A stretch of 64,000 nucleotides of DNA from Helicobacter sp. 'house sparrow 1' (GCF_900199585.1 NZ_FZQY01000005.1:18760-82759); one strand, 5' to 3'; numbered from the stretch's first letter, positions 18,029 to 27,260 are shown. A program made the numbers and translations. Notes: a model not told the origin generated them from the letters alone.

Positions 18029-19378
18029 TCATATAAGAGCCTCTAATATTTTTTTAATCCAAGCAAAATGTTCATCTTTTATACATCTTACATCAAGAAG
18101 AATTTTATCTTTGAATATTCTACTAATTAGTCCTTGCTCTCTTAAGATCTTATGTAGTTCTTGGGCGCAGATTTTATGATGGTCAAGTAAGATTCCATAA
18201 GAATTAAAATCTAAATGAGGCAGACTTCCACCCCCAGCTTTTGATTGGGTTTTAATTACTTCATAGTTGAAAATATTTAATCCTTGTAAATAATCTTTAA
18301 GATTATTTGCTCTTTGCAATAATTCCTGAGGCGATTGATTTAGCATTTTTAATGTGGGGATAGTATTATAAGTTTCTAATAGATATGCCAATAGTGTTTC
18401 TTGAAGTAATATAAGATTGATCTTATCAATTCTCAAAGCCCTTAGTAGATGATTTTTCTTTAATTGTTCTATCAGTTCCTTTTTTCCAAAAATAATCCCC
18501 GCTTGAGGACCTCCTAGTAGCTTATCTCCACTAAAGCTTACAAGCGATGGTTTTAGGCTTGCAATCTCCAATAAAGATGGTTCATCACAATCAACCCCAC
18601 TAATATATCCACTTCCTATATCATAATAATCAATTAGATTGTTTTGTTTTGCAAGCTGATGGATTTGTTGGTACTCTACACTAGAAACAAAACCAATTTG
18701 GCTAAAATTGCTTTGATGCACCTTTAAAATCATTGAAGTATTTTCATTAATCGCATCCTGATAATCTCTCAGGTGGGTTTTATTTGTAGTTCCTATCTCG
18801 TGCAAAATACCCCCAGATTGTTTAATAACTTCTGGGATTCTAAAACTACCCCCTATTTCTACAAGTTCACCTCTAGATAAAATCACTTCTTTATCTTTTG
18901 CAAATGTATTGATAATAAGCATTACAGCAGCTGCATTATTATTGACAACAAGTGCGTCTTGGCAATCAAAAAGTGTGCAAATGATATTTTTAAGATGGTG
19001 ATAACGCTCTCCCCTCTTTCCTTCTATGAGGTCATACTCAAGATTGTTGTACTCACTTAAAAGAGGTATTATTTTTGCAAGCATATCTTGAGAAAAAATA
19101 CTGCGACCAAGATTTGTTTGTATGACCACACCAGATGCATTAATGAGTGGTTTTATGGTTGGAGATATAAGTTCTAAATATTTTGTTTTAATTTGTTCTA
19201 TGACTTGTTCTGTGTCTAGTGGTTGTAAAATTTTTTGTTCTAAAATATCATTTCGCAGGCCTTGGATAATATTTTGAGCTACTTTTTTAAGCAAGGTTTT
19301 GTTAAAACCATCAAAAGCGGGATGAGTGAGTATTTTATCTATTTTTGGTAGCGAAGAGAGTAGGTTTTGTGTGCACAT
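18029..19378 (-). CDS. selA: L-seryl-tRNA(Sec) selenium transferase (selenocysteine synthase)
   Basis: SelA converts seryl-tRNA(Sec) to selenocysteinyl-tRNA(Sec) using selenophosphate and PLP. The 449-residue protein is full length, with NASGVVIQTNLGRS near residue 80, VNNNAAAVMLI in the core, the PLP lysine in SFSGDKLLGGPQAG at about residue 284, and AGGGSLPHLD later. The start ATG has an AAAGGC ribosome site. It lies divergent to a selenocysteine tRNA gene 345 bases away, so the two form a functional module. The elongation factor selB, selD and any selenoprotein gene are not in this window. Confidence 0.96.
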   Translation of the reverse strand: MCTQNLLSSLPKIDKILTHPAFDGFNKTLLKKVAQNIIQGLRNDILEQKILQPLDTEQVIEQIKTKYLELISPTIKPLINASGVVIQTNLGRSIFSQDMLAKIIPLLSEYNNLEYDLIEGKRGERYHHLKNIICTLFDCQDALVVNNNAAAVMLIINTFAKDKEVILSRGELVEIGGSFRIPEVIKQSGGILHEIGTTNKTHLRDYQDAINENTSMILKVHQSNFSQIGFVSSVEYQQIHQLAKQNNLIDYYDIGSGYISGVDCDEPSLLEIASLKPSLVSFSGDKLLGGPQAGIIFGKKELIEQLKKNHLLRALRIDKINLILLQETLLAYLLETYNTIPTLKMLNQSPQELLQRANNLKDYLQGLNIFNYEVIKTQSKAGGGSLPHLDFNSYGILLDHHKICAQELHKILREQGLISRIFKDKILLDVRCIKDEHFAWIKKILEALI

Positions 19379-19723
19379 CTTTTGCCTTTAAGATCATAAA
19401 AATAAAGGCTATTTTATGATTTTAAAGTTAAGATATTTTTATTTTTAGATAATTTTTAGCTTAGAAAGAGTACAAAAAAGTCTAATAATACCCTTATCTT
19501 TTTCAATTTGAGCTAATTTAGACTAAAGTAAAATTCTATAAATTTTTTAATTAAGTGGTGTTGAAAAATTAATACTTTTGTGCAAAATTACCTTTATTAA
19601 AGGGGGATAGATAAGGCTAGTAGGCTTATAATAGGGATAAATTTTACAAAAACTAGTCAAAGTAAAAAGAGTGTATAATTTGAATTATGAGAAAAAATTT
19701 ATTATAATACCCACCACCCTATA
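19379..19723. other. 345-bp intergenic region between selA and tRNA-Sec
   Basis: No convincing gene is present. It holds at least two -10-like hexamers on the plus strand, TATAAT at 19627-19632 and at 19703-19708, and a palindrome CCTTTATTAAAGG at 19591-19603. The upstream regions of both divergent genes must lie here. No selenium-responsive element is recognisable by eye. Confidence 0.6.
19703..19708 (+). promoter_or_regulatory. -10 element for tRNA-Sec
   Basis: A perfect TATAAT lies 15 bases before the 5' end of the tRNA, which would place the transcript start about 9 bases before the mature tRNA. A second TATAAT at 19627 is less well placed. Confidence 0.5.
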
Positions 19724-19818
19724 AGGGGGGCAAGTGTGCTGGTGTGCACCTTGGGCTTCAAACCCAAAGAATGGCTAGGTGTCTAGCTGTTGAGGAGTTC
19801 GATTCTTCTGCCCTCTCG
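19724..19818 (+). tRNA. selC: Selenocysteine tRNA (anticodon TCA)
   Basis: It inserts selenocysteine at recoded UGA codons. The anticodon TCA is at 19758-19760 in a CTTCAAA loop. The hallmark 6-bp D stem (GTGTGC with GTGCAC) with a 4-base loop is clear, as are a long variable arm (GGCTAG with CTAGCT) and a T arm with TTCGATT. In the 8+5 bacterial layout the discriminator is G19818 and the first pair would be A19724 with C19817, a mismatch, followed by seven good pairs. Unlike the other tRNAs here the 3' tail is CTA rather than CCA, so CCA must be added. It ends 6 bases from the convergent fqrB stop. Confidence 0.93.
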
Positions 19819-19824
19819 CTAAAC

Positions 19825-20775
19825 TTATAGCTTAGATTTTATACTCTGGATTGCCTCATAGCCTTGATTGATTCCAACTGCAATAGAAGCGCCATTCTTT
19901 GAAAGAATATCTCCAGCGACAAATATATTTTTAACTGAACTCTCTAAATTGTTTGTAAGAGGAATGCCTGCATCATCAAGCTCTAAACCACATTTTTTTA
20001 AGAAATCAATAGGAGCGGCACCACCAATTGCATAAACAATCTTATCGAATGTTTCGGAGCTACCATCATCAAAAAATACTTGAGGTTTTGATTGATTATC
20101 TTCAAGTTTTTCTATATTAATACCCAATTTTGTTTTTAATTGGTTTTGCATCGCTTGCTTAAGATTCTCTGCATTGATTTCATTGATTCTTGCAAATTCT
20201 TTGCGTCTATAATTGAGTGTTGTGTCAGTGATTTCAGTAAGATATGTTGCATATTCTACTGCTGAATTTCCTCCTCCAACTACAAGAACTTTTTCTCCTG
20301 CTTGGATGGTGTTGATATTATAAGCCACCTTTTTTAGCAAAGTTGGAGGAATTTTATAATCTGGCTTATTTGGTTGCCCCATTTTGCCTATAGCAATTAC
20401 AACGAATTTGGATTGAAAAACTTCATTATTTGTAGTATGGATCTCAAAAATACCATCTACCTGAGTAATTTTTTCAATATCTGTGCCATACTTTGGATTG
20501 AGATCATATTTTTCAATGAGATGATCAAATAACTCAAGAGTGCTTTCTTTGCTTCCATCGCTAAAAGATATATTGCCCTTAAGATCTGTGACATGCCCTT
20601 TGTAGTCTTTATCTACACGCTTGCCATCTTTATAAAATTTTCTTATTGTATTTGAGTGTTCTTGTGTTTTTTCAAATAAAATAATTTCAGAGATACCTGC
20701 TATTTTAGCTTCTGCAGCAGCGCTAATTCCTGCAGGTCCAGCCCCTATAATTGCAATATCATAAACTTTTTTCAT
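19825..20775 (-). CDS. fqrB: Flavodoxin/quinone reductase FqrB-like NAD(P)H oxidoreductase
   Basis: This 316-residue FAD/NAD(P)-binding oxidoreductase belongs to the thioredoxin-reductase/ferredoxin-NADP reductase superfamily. It has the FAD motif GAGPAGISAA near the start and the second dinucleotide motif VVGGGNSAVEYA at about 165. There is no redox CxxC pair, which argues against a true thioredoxin reductase. Segments such as GKRVDKDYK, VVIAIGKMGQPN and LNYRRKEFARINE resemble H. pylori HP1164 (FqrB), which links NADPH, flavodoxin and the pyruvate oxidoreductase system. I prefer the ATG at 20775 over a TTG 3 bases upstream. It overlaps ccoS by about 17 bases. Confidence 0.88.
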   Translation of the reverse strand: MKKVYDIAIIGAGPAGISAAAEAKIAGISEIILFEKTQEHSNTIRKFYKDGKRVDKDYKGHVTDLKGNISFSDGSKESTLELFDHLIEKYDLNPKYGTDIEKITQVDGIFEIHTTNNEVFQSKFVVIAIGKMGQPNKPDYKIPPTLLKKVAYNINTIQAGEKVLVVGGGNSAVEYATYLTEITDTTLNYRRKEFARINEINAENLKQAMQNQLKTKLGINIEKLEDNQSKPQVFFDDGSSETFDKIVYAIGGAAPIDFLKKCGLELDDAGIPLTNNLESSVKNIFVAGDILSKNGASIAVGINQGYEAIQSIKSKL

Positions 20776-20983
20776 CAAATCTTTCCTTTTTTAGTTTTTC
20801 CTTTTTTCTTTGTTGTGTTATTGCTTGATTGAGATCCTCAGGACTATCAAATAAAACTCCTTGCGTGATTTTCTTTTCATCATCAAATTGCCCAGTCTTA
20901 AGGCCCCATAAAAAGGCAATACAACCAAACAACCCAATTAAGATAGATGTAAATAGCATCACAATTAAAAGTGTTGTATTCAT
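20759..20983 (-). CDS. ccoS: cbb3-type cytochrome c oxidase assembly protein CcoS
   Basis: CcoS is a small inner-membrane protein needed to insert cofactors into cbb3 oxidase, the high-affinity terminal oxidase of microaerophiles. The 74-residue product has one transmembrane helix (LLIVMLFTSILIGLFGCIAFLWG) followed by the family hallmark LKTGQFDD and the later LFD. It overlaps the maf stop by 4 bases and fqrB downstream, so it is embedded in the alaS-maf-ccoS-fqrB transcript. The oxidase structural genes are elsewhere. Confidence 0.9.
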   Translation of the reverse strand: MNTTLLIVMLFTSILIGLFGCIAFLWGLKTGQFDDEKKITQGVLFDSPEDLNQAITQQRKKEKLKKERFDEKSL

Positions 20984-21531
20984 ATTATCTCAAAAAAAGG
21001 TAAAAATTTCTCTATACTAAGCCCTCTGGCAGTAGATAAAAGCCCTTTTCCTTGAATAATGTATTTTTGATGAAATCCTTCTAGCATAATACCTCCAGCC
21101 TTATTTTTCCAAAGATTAGATTCTAAATAATGTTCTTTATCTAAAGAATCAAAAAATTTAAAGCTAAAGCTAGCACAAGAGACATCATAAAGTTCAATCT
21201 TACTAGATTTAAAAATCTGCGCAGTGATGATTTTTACCTCATTGCCACTTTGATTGGTTAGCATATCTCTAGCTTCTTGTATATTTTTTGGCTTTCTTTG
21301 AAGAATATTATTTACACTCACTACGCTATCAGCTACTAGAATTGGAAGGTTGGTCCCAAATTTTTGCAAAGCTTTAAAAAATTTTCCTTTGCAGGCTTCA
21401 AAAGCAAAGGTCTTGGGACAAGTAGTTTTGATTGTCTCTTCATCAAAATCTACGCTTTTTTGCACAAAATCAACACAAAATTCTTCAAGAATTACTTTGC
21501 GACTCTGTGAAGATGATGCAAGAATAATCAT
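20980..21531 (-). CDS. maf: Maf-like nucleoside triphosphate pyrophosphatase
   Basis: Maf proteins hydrolyse non-standard or methylated nucleotides and have been tied to septum control. The 183-residue product opens with the family motif ILASSSQSRKVIL and has the conserved lysine in FEACKGKFFKAL and the aspartate in ILVADSVVSVN. In most relatives the last motif is ADTVV, a mild difference here. It overlaps the alaS stop by 4 bases; alaS followed by maf is also the H. pylori order. Confidence 0.9.
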   Translation of the reverse strand: MIILASSSQSRKVILEEFCVDFVQKSVDFDEETIKTTCPKTFAFEACKGKFFKALQKFGTNLPILVADSVVSVNNILQRKPKNIQEARDMLTNQSGNEVKIITAQIFKSSKIELYDVSCASFSFKFFDSLDKEHYLESNLWKNKAGGIMLEGFHQKYIIQGKGLLSTARGLSIEKFLPFFEII

Positions 21532-24080
21532 TGGATTTTATCTATAATAAATTTTTTTGCAGAGTCTAAGGCTTCTTTGATTTTTGAGGAATCTTTGCCT
21601 CCAGCGGTTGCAAAATCCGATCTTCCACCACCATTACCCCCAAGTATTTGTGCTACAACCTTAACCCATTCATTTGCCTTAATGGTGTTGTTTTTTGTTC
21701 CTGCTACAATCTGTAGTTTTTGAGAATCAATCAGTAAAATCGCAATATTTTCATACTTATTTTTTTGCTCATCAACAATTTGTTTTAAATCACCCCCTTG
21801 AAGGCTTTGCACAATAAGAGTGGTTTCATTGATTGTTTGTATTTGCAAATCAACTTGTGATTGTTTAAAGGCTAGCTGTTTTTCTAGCTCTTTAATTTTG
21901 TCTTTTAGTTTAGTGATTCCTAGTATTGGATCATTATTTTTTAGCAACTCTTTTGTATGGCTTACTTGTTGGATAAGATTTTTTGTAAAAAGATATGCAC
22001 TTTCTCCACAAATTGCTTCAATGCGCCTTATGCCATTTGATACCCCTGATTCTTTTATGATAATAAACTCTCCAATAAACCCCGTGTTTTGGATATGAAT
22101 ACCACCGCAAAGTTCGCAAGAATAATCATCAAAACTTACCACCCTTACACTATCTTCATATTTTTCTCCAAACAAAGCAATTGCTCCCTTATTTTTAGCA
22201 TCTTTTAGAGACATATTTTCAATGCTTGCAGGGATATTTTGCATAATTAATTGATTGACTTCATCTTGAATTTCTTGGATTTCTTCAGTTTGAAGGGGTC
22301 TTGGAAAATTAAAATCAAATCTTAGGCGGTTAGCTTCAACCAAACTTCCAGCTTGTGATACTTGCTCTCCTAGTTTCTTTTTCAAAACAGCGTGCAATAG
22401 ATGTGTTGCAGAGTGGTGCTTTGCAATTTCTTGGCGCATCCCATCTACTTTAGCAACAACCTCCTTGCCTATAGAAACAGATTCTAAGGGCTCAATTTGA
22501 CTAATATTCAATCCAAAATATTTCTTTGTATCTAAGATGTTGGCAATTTTTTTACCATCAAGAAAAATTTCCCCTTTATCTCCTATAGCCCCACCACTTT
22601 CTGGATAAAAAGGTGTTTTATCTAATAAAATAAACCCTTTTTCTCTAAGGGTCTGTGTCTCTGTAAATGAGGTATCAAATAATGCAAGAATCTTGCTATG
22701 AGATTGTGTATTTTCATAACCAATGAAATCATTACCTTTAAATTTTTCTAAGATGGTTTTAAAATCTCCTTGAATGGTTGCATCCCCGCTGCCTTTCCAA
22801 GAAGCTTTGGCCAGTTCTTTTTGTTTTTGCATATGAAGTTCAAAGGATTTTAGATCCAATGAAAGATTATTTTCTTTTAGCATATCTTGTGTAAGATCAA
22901 GAGGAAAGCCAAAAGTGTCATAAAGCTTAAAGGCAACCTCTCCACTAAATATAGTGCTATTTTTAGATTTTAAAGTTTCTATCTCTTTTTTAAAGAGTGT
23001 AATACCCTGATCAATGGTTTCAAAAAACTTTGCTTCCTCCAGTTTGCATTGATTAGCAATTATGTCTTTCTTCTCAATAAGATAGGTATAAAAACTTCCC
23101 ATTTCTTCACATACTTGCATTACAATCTGATATAAGAATGGTTCCCTCAACCCTAAAAGATAGCCATATCTCACTGCGCGCCTTAAGATTCTACGCAAGA
23201 CATACCCGCGTCCTTCTTTATCAAAATTCACGCCTTGGGCCAACAAAAATGCTATTGCCCTAGAATGATCAGCAATAACTCTAAAGCTTGCACCATCCTC
23301 ATAGTTGTAAACTTTTTTTGTGAGTTGTTCCACTTTTCTTATTAAGGGCATAAATAAGGAGGTATCAAAATTACTTTTCTTTTTTTCCAGTAGTGCATAA
23401 ACTCTCTCAAGACCCATTCCTGTATCAATACTTGGTTTTGGGAGAGGAGTTAGACTACCATCGCTATGTCTTTCAAATTGCATAAAGACAAGATTCCAAA
23501 TCTCTAAGAATCTATCCCCATCTCCACCAAAATAATCTTCTTGGGTATTAAATTCCTCACCTTGATCCACAAAAATTTCACTACAAGGTCCGCATGGACC
23601 TGTATCTCCCATCTGCCAAAAATTATCCTTATCTCCCATTCTTTTAATTCTACTGGGATCAATATGCTTGCTCCATATCTCAAAGGCTTCATCATCATTT
23701 TCATGAACAGTAACATATAAGACAGATTTATCAAAACCTAATACTTCGGTTACAAATTCCCATGCATAGGCAATGGCATCTTCTTTAAAGTAATCTCCAA
23801 AAGAAAAATTACCAAGCATTTCAAAAAGCGTATGATGCCTTCTTGTGAAGCCAACATTTTCTAAATCATTATGTTTTCCACCAGCCCTTATGCAAAGTTG
23901 TGAAGAAGTTGCTCTTGGTATTTGCGGGATGGGTATTTTTCCAATAAAAATATCTTTAAATTGCACCATTCCAGCATTAGTGAAAAGTAAACTAGCATCT
24001 TCAGGAACAAGGGGCATACTCCCATAAACTTGATGACCTTTTTTTTGAAAAAAATCTAAGAATTTTGAACGAATATCCAT
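21528..24080 (-). CDS. alaS: Alanyl-tRNA synthetase
   Basis: It charges tRNA-Ala and edits mischarged serine. The 850-residue protein has the class II catalytic domain (FTNAGMVQFKDIF, HHTLFEMLGNFSFGDYF), the editing domain with the zinc ligands HHSATH at about 555 and CELCGGIH at about 655, and a C-terminal coiled-coil region ending in a glycine-rich segment (GGNGGGRSDFATAGG) that is typical of the family. It is first in the alaS-maf-ccoS-fqrB transcript. The start ATG is preceded by AAGGAT. Confidence 0.97.
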   Translation of the reverse strand: MDIRSKFLDFFQKKGHQVYGSMPLVPEDASLLFTNAGMVQFKDIFIGKIPIPQIPRATSSQLCIRAGGKHNDLENVGFTRRHHTLFEMLGNFSFGDYFKEDAIAYAWEFVTEVLGFDKSVLYVTVHENDDEAFEIWSKHIDPSRIKRMGDKDNFWQMGDTGPCGPCSEIFVDQGEEFNTQEDYFGGDGDRFLEIWNLVFMQFERHSDGSLTPLPKPSIDTGMGLERVYALLEKKKSNFDTSLFMPLIRKVEQLTKKVYNYEDGASFRVIADHSRAIAFLLAQGVNFDKEGRGYVLRRILRRAVRYGYLLGLREPFLYQIVMQVCEEMGSFYTYLIEKKDIIANQCKLEEAKFFETIDQGITLFKKEIETLKSKNSTIFSGEVAFKLYDTFGFPLDLTQDMLKENNLSLDLKSFELHMQKQKELAKASWKGSGDATIQGDFKTILEKFKGNDFIGYENTQSHSKILALFDTSFTETQTLREKGFILLDKTPFYPESGGAIGDKGEIFLDGKKIANILDTKKYFGLNISQIEPLESVSIGKEVVAKVDGMRQEIAKHHSATHLLHAVLKKKLGEQVSQAGSLVEANRLRFDFNFPRPLQTEEIQEIQDEVNQLIMQNIPASIENMSLKDAKNKGAIALFGEKYEDSVRVVSFDDYSCELCGGIHIQNTGFIGEFIIIKESGVSNGIRRIEAICGESAYLFTKNLIQQVSHTKELLKNNDPILGITKLKDKIKELEKQLAFKQSQVDLQIQTINETTLIVQSLQGGDLKQIVDEQKNKYENIAILLIDSQKLQIVAGTKNNTIKANEWVKVVAQILGGNGGGRSDFATAGGKDSSKIKEALDSAKKFIIDKIQ

Positions 24081-24177
24081 ATCAAGATCCTTGTAGCATA
24101 ATTCTTGTCTCTTTAATATATGAAAGTATATCTAAAAGCTCTTAAAATCCTATTTATCCTTAATGGCTTTATTTTGA

Positions 24178-24183
24178 TAGAAT
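24178..24183 (+). promoter_or_regulatory. -10-like element before the nfu gene
   Basis: TAGAAT lies about 38 bases before the nfu ATG in the divergent gap with alaS, preceded by a T-rich run. The position is good but the hexamer is not perfect. Confidence 0.35.
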
Positions 24184-24220
24184 TGCAACAAGTTTATGAC
24201 TTAAAGAGGAGGTTAATAAA

Positions 24221-24499
24221 ATGTTTCCTTTTAGTGATGAAGAGCTTTATGAGCCTGTAGAAAAATCAATACAAAAGGTTCGCCCCATGTTACTTACAGA
24301 TGGTGGGGATATCACTGTTTTGGGAATTAGAGATGCAAAAGTTTATGTCAGGTTGGAGGGAGCTTGTCAGGGGTGTTCTAGTGCACATTTAACATTAAAA
24401 AATGGTATTGAAAGACAGTTGAGAATGGATATACATCCAGATTTGCAAGTAATTGAGGTACCAAAAAATCAAGATTTGGAAAGTATTTTAAAATCCTAG
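24221..24499 (+). CDS. NifU-like (Nfu domain) iron-sulfur carrier
   Basis: The 92-residue product is a stand-alone Nfu domain. The two cysteines of the GACQGCSSAH motif (C49 and C52) bind a shared iron-sulfur cluster for delivery to target enzymes. VRPMLLTDGGDITVLGI is the other family signature. AAAGAGGAGG lies 9 bases before the ATG. The next gene starts 24 bases after the stop with its own ribosome site, so nfu, the TPR-like gene and murE are probably one unit, as in H. pylori (HP1492-HP1494, from memory). Confidence 0.92.
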   Translation: MFPFSDEELYEPVEKSIQKVRPMLLTDGGDITVLGIRDAKVYVRLEGACQGCSSAHLTLKNGIERQLRMDIHPDLQVIEVPKNQDLESILKS

Positions 24500-24523
24500 G
24501 ACAAGGATTCTAAGGAGTTATAT

Positions 24524-25123
24524 TTGTCTCTTATTAATCATCCAAAAAAACGAGTCCTTATACAAAAAGGTTTTAGGGCATTTGAGGCTGAAGATTATTC
24601 TGGTGCAATGAGGTTTTTTTCTGATGCATTGCGCCTAGATGAAGAGGATTTGGAAGCAAAAATTGGTTTGTTGTTATCAGATATGATTTCAGATTTTCCC
24701 AAAGAGGCACAAGGTTTTTATGAGTTGTATAAGGCAATGATTTTAAATAACCCAAGGGCAATGCGTAAAAAAATACAACAAGGTATTTTAGATAGTATCC
24801 AATCTTTTGATAATGGTATTGAAAAGATTTCAGCAGTTTTATGTGAAGATAATAATCAAAAGATTGATGAGATGGATGGTATTTTATATAGTGATTTTAA
24901 GGCAATGTGTTTGGAAACTAACTTTAAAGAGGTTTTTGAGAATCTAATCTTTAGCACAAAAATTATTTTTACCAAAAAGGAAGATTTTTATGATTTTTTA
25001 GAAGTATTGCTTGAAAATAATTTTGTTGATTTTTGTTTGCAATACATAGAAAATATGAAAGAAGCAATGTATTATGATCTAAGAATTAAAGATATTTTAC
25101 AAAGGGCTGTGCAGAAGTTATGA
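24524..25123 (+). CDS. TPR-like hypothetical protein between nfu and murE
   Basis: I cannot assign a function. The 199-residue protein is rich in acidic and aromatic residues and helical throughout. Residues about 12-50 (KGFRAFEAEDYSGAMRFFSDALRLDEEDLEAK) read like one tetratricopeptide repeat, suggesting protein binding. The start is TTG with a clear AAGGAG site 6 bases upstream. It overlaps murE by 4 bases (the ATG of murE lies in its end), so the two are translationally coupled. The position is conserved in Helicobacter. Confidence 0.75.
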   Translation: MSLINHPKKRVLIQKGFRAFEAEDYSGAMRFFSDALRLDEEDLEAKIGLLLSDMISDFPKEAQGFYELYKAMILNNPRAMRKKIQQGILDSIQSFDNGIEKISAVLCEDNNQKIDEMDGILYSDFKAMCLETNFKEVFENLIFSTKIIFTKKEDFYDFLEVLLENNFVDFCLQYIENMKEAMYYDLRIKDILQRAVQKL

Positions 25124-26412
25124 AAATAGATTTTATGATAAATTATGAGGGTAGAGAATATCAATATTTAAGTGACAATACAAGGGATGATGCAGAGAAT
25201 GTTTTATTTGTCGAAACACCAAGAAATAAGGAGTTTGCAGAGGCTTTTAAAAGATCCAACAGGGCTGTTTTAAATTATAAGGAACTTAAGAAATATTTTT
25301 CTTTTCCTTCAAAAATTATAGGTATTACAGGGACAAATGGGAAAACAACCATTGCCAATCTCATCTATCATATACTTTTAGATAATGGCTATTCTTGTGC
25401 AATGATTGGAACCCAAGGGGTGTATTTTAATCATAGGCAGGTTAAAGCAAAAGGACTTACTACACCAACAATTTTAGAGCTCTATCAAAACTTTGATTTT
25501 TTGGCTAAAAATCAATGTGAAGTTGTTGTGATGGAGGTAAGTTCTCATGCAATTGAACAAGAAAGAATTTATGGGATTGATTTTGATGTAAGAGTTTTGA
25601 GTAATATTACAAGTGATCACCTTGATTACCATAAAGATTTGCGAACCTATAGGGATGTTAAGAATAGTTTTTTTGGCAATCAAGGAAAGAAAGTAATTAA
25701 TTTGGATGAGAAAAATGCAAAGTTTAATCCATCAAATACATTGCTTTATAGTATTTTTTCTCAAGCTGATATTTGGGTAAAAAGATATGATCTAGCAGAT
25801 GGAATTTCTGCACAGATTGTTTGTGGTGATAGGGAAATAGAGTTAAAATCTAGACTCTATGGATTGCATAATCTTTATAATATACTTGCAGCAGTAGGGA
25901 GTATATGGACATTAAATCTTCTGCCACTAAAAAAAGCTATCCAAAGTTTGGAAAATTTTAAAGGGGTGAGTGGGCGTATGGAAGTAATCTCTAACCAACC
26001 TTTGATTATTGTAGATTTTGCGCATACCCATGATGGAATGGAGAGAATCTTTCAAAGTTTTCCAAATAGAAATATTGTAGTTTTATTTGGTGCTGGTGGA
26101 GATAGAGATAGAAGCAAGCGCCCATTGATGGGTAAGATAGCAGATCAATATGCCAAAAGAATCTATTTAACAAATGATAATCCAAGGACAGAAGATCCCT
26201 TATTGATACTTCAAGATATTTTAGATGGTATTAGTCAAAAACAAAAAGTGGTAGTAGAGCTTGATAGAAGAGAAGCTATTAAAAAAGCAATGGATTCCCA
26301 AGAGCAAGATGAAATTTTGTTTATCTTGGGAAAAGGTGATGAAGTAGAGCAGATTTTAAAAGATAAAACCATTCCTTTTGATGATAGGGAAGTAGTAAGA
26401 GAGTTTTTATAA
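25120..26412 (+). CDS. murE: UDP-MurNAc-L-Ala-D-Glu:meso-diaminopimelate ligase
   Basis: MurE adds meso-diaminopimelate to the growing muropeptide. The 430-residue protein has the ATP loop GTNGKTTIAN at about 69-78, VMEVSSHAIEQER and SDHLDYHKD in the central domain, and the DNPR signature (TNDNPRTEDP) that marks DAP-specific rather than lysine-specific enzymes. It is a little shorter than E. coli MurE, as usual in Helicobacter. It ends 8 bases from the convergent fliY stop. Confidence 0.97.
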   Translation: MKIDFMINYEGREYQYLSDNTRDDAENVLFVETPRNKEFAEAFKRSNRAVLNYKELKKYFSFPSKIIGITGTNGKTTIANLIYHILLDNGYSCAMIGTQGVYFNHRQVKAKGLTTPTILELYQNFDFLAKNQCEVVVMEVSSHAIEQERIYGIDFDVRVLSNITSDHLDYHKDLRTYRDVKNSFFGNQGKKVINLDEKNAKFNPSNTLLYSIFSQADIWVKRYDLADGISAQIVCGDREIELKSRLYGLHNLYNILAAVGSIWTLNLLPLKKAIQSLENFKGVSGRMEVISNQPLIIVDFAHTHDGMERIFQSFPNRNIVVLFGAGGDRDRSKRPLMGKIADQYAKRIYLTNDNPRTEDPLLILQDILDGISQKQKVVVELDRREAIKKAMDSQEQDEILFILGKGDEVEQILKDKTIPFDDREVVREFL

Positions 26413-26420
26413 GTAAGGGC

Positions 26421-27260
26421 TTAATGGCCTTTTAGTTGTTCTAATCTTTGGCGCTTTGTCCCTATTTCTGTCACTTGGATTCCAAAGTTTCCATCTACAA
26501 TTACCACTTCACCTTTTGCAATTACTTTATCATCAATTAAGATTTCTAGGGGGTCGTTTGCAAGTTGATTTAATTCTATTACGCTTCCAATATCCATAGA
26601 TACCACGTCTTTTAAAAGCATTCTTTTTTGTCCAATTCTTACTTTTACATTTAGTTTAACATCCAGTAGCATTGCAATATTTTTCATCTCATCGCTTGAA
26701 AGACTACTTGTTGTTTGTGCTTGTTCTTGAGTGGTTGTTTCTTTAGCTGTAGGGGCTTCTTGTGTCAGATTGTTTTCCAAATCAGCTGAAGATAAAAGCC
26801 AAAAATGCGATGAAATTGTGTTGAGTTCAAAAGAGAAATTATAGGCTTTAGTATAGCCTTGATGATCTTGATCTGAGGTTACAAATTCTATGCTTTTGCA
26901 AGAAAAACTTAGTTTGGGCAATTTTTTTTGAGAACCCAAGCTGGTGGATAGGGCACCAAAAATATTTGAATTAATTTCTTTATTAGCATCCAAATCATCA
27001 TCATCCATACTTTCTTTTGCATTACCTTCTCCACCAACCATTGTATCAGCAAGGGCAGTTGCAAGTTCAACGGGAGTTGCAATTGCTAGTGAGGTATGAA
27101 AGTCTCCACTAGTTTCAATAGAAGTCAGTGCATAGGGAGGAGAAATCTTTTCTTGTTTTAAATCTATGCTTTTTATTTCCTTAATATTGGGACTTGATCC
27201 TGTTAGTCCTTCTATTGTAGAGATAGCCTCTTGAATAAAAAGTTTAATAAAATCATTCAT
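26421..27260 (-). CDS. fliY: Flagellar motor switch protein FliY (CheC/FliN type)
   Basis: FliY is part of the C-ring at the base of the flagellum, which sets rotation direction. The 279-residue protein has an N-terminal CheC/CheX-like region and a C-terminal FliN (SpoA) domain (about 195-275: LLDVKLNVKVRIGQKRMLLKDVV), joined by a threonine/glutamine-rich linker. It overlaps fliM by 8 bases and ends the nine-gene aroQ-to-fliY unit. Confidence 0.95.
   Translation of the reverse strand: MNDFIKLFIQEAISTIEGLTGSSPNIKEIKSIDLKQEKISPPYALTSIETSGDFHTSLAIATPVELATALADTMVGGEGNAKESMDDDDLDANKEINSNIFGALSTSLGSQKKLPKLSFSCKSIEFVTSDQDHQGYTKAYNFSFELNTISSHFWLLSSADLENNLTQEAPTAKETTTQEQAQTTSSLSSDEMKNIAMLLDVKLNVKVRIGQKRMLLKDVVSMDIGSVIELNQLANDPLEILIDDKVIAKGEVVIVDGNFGIQVTEIGTKRQRLEQLKGH

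Noticed and set aside
24492..24509. Small inverted repeat AATCCT/AGGATT after nfu
   Set aside because: Only six base pairs and no T-run, directly before the next gene's ribosome site; not a terminator.
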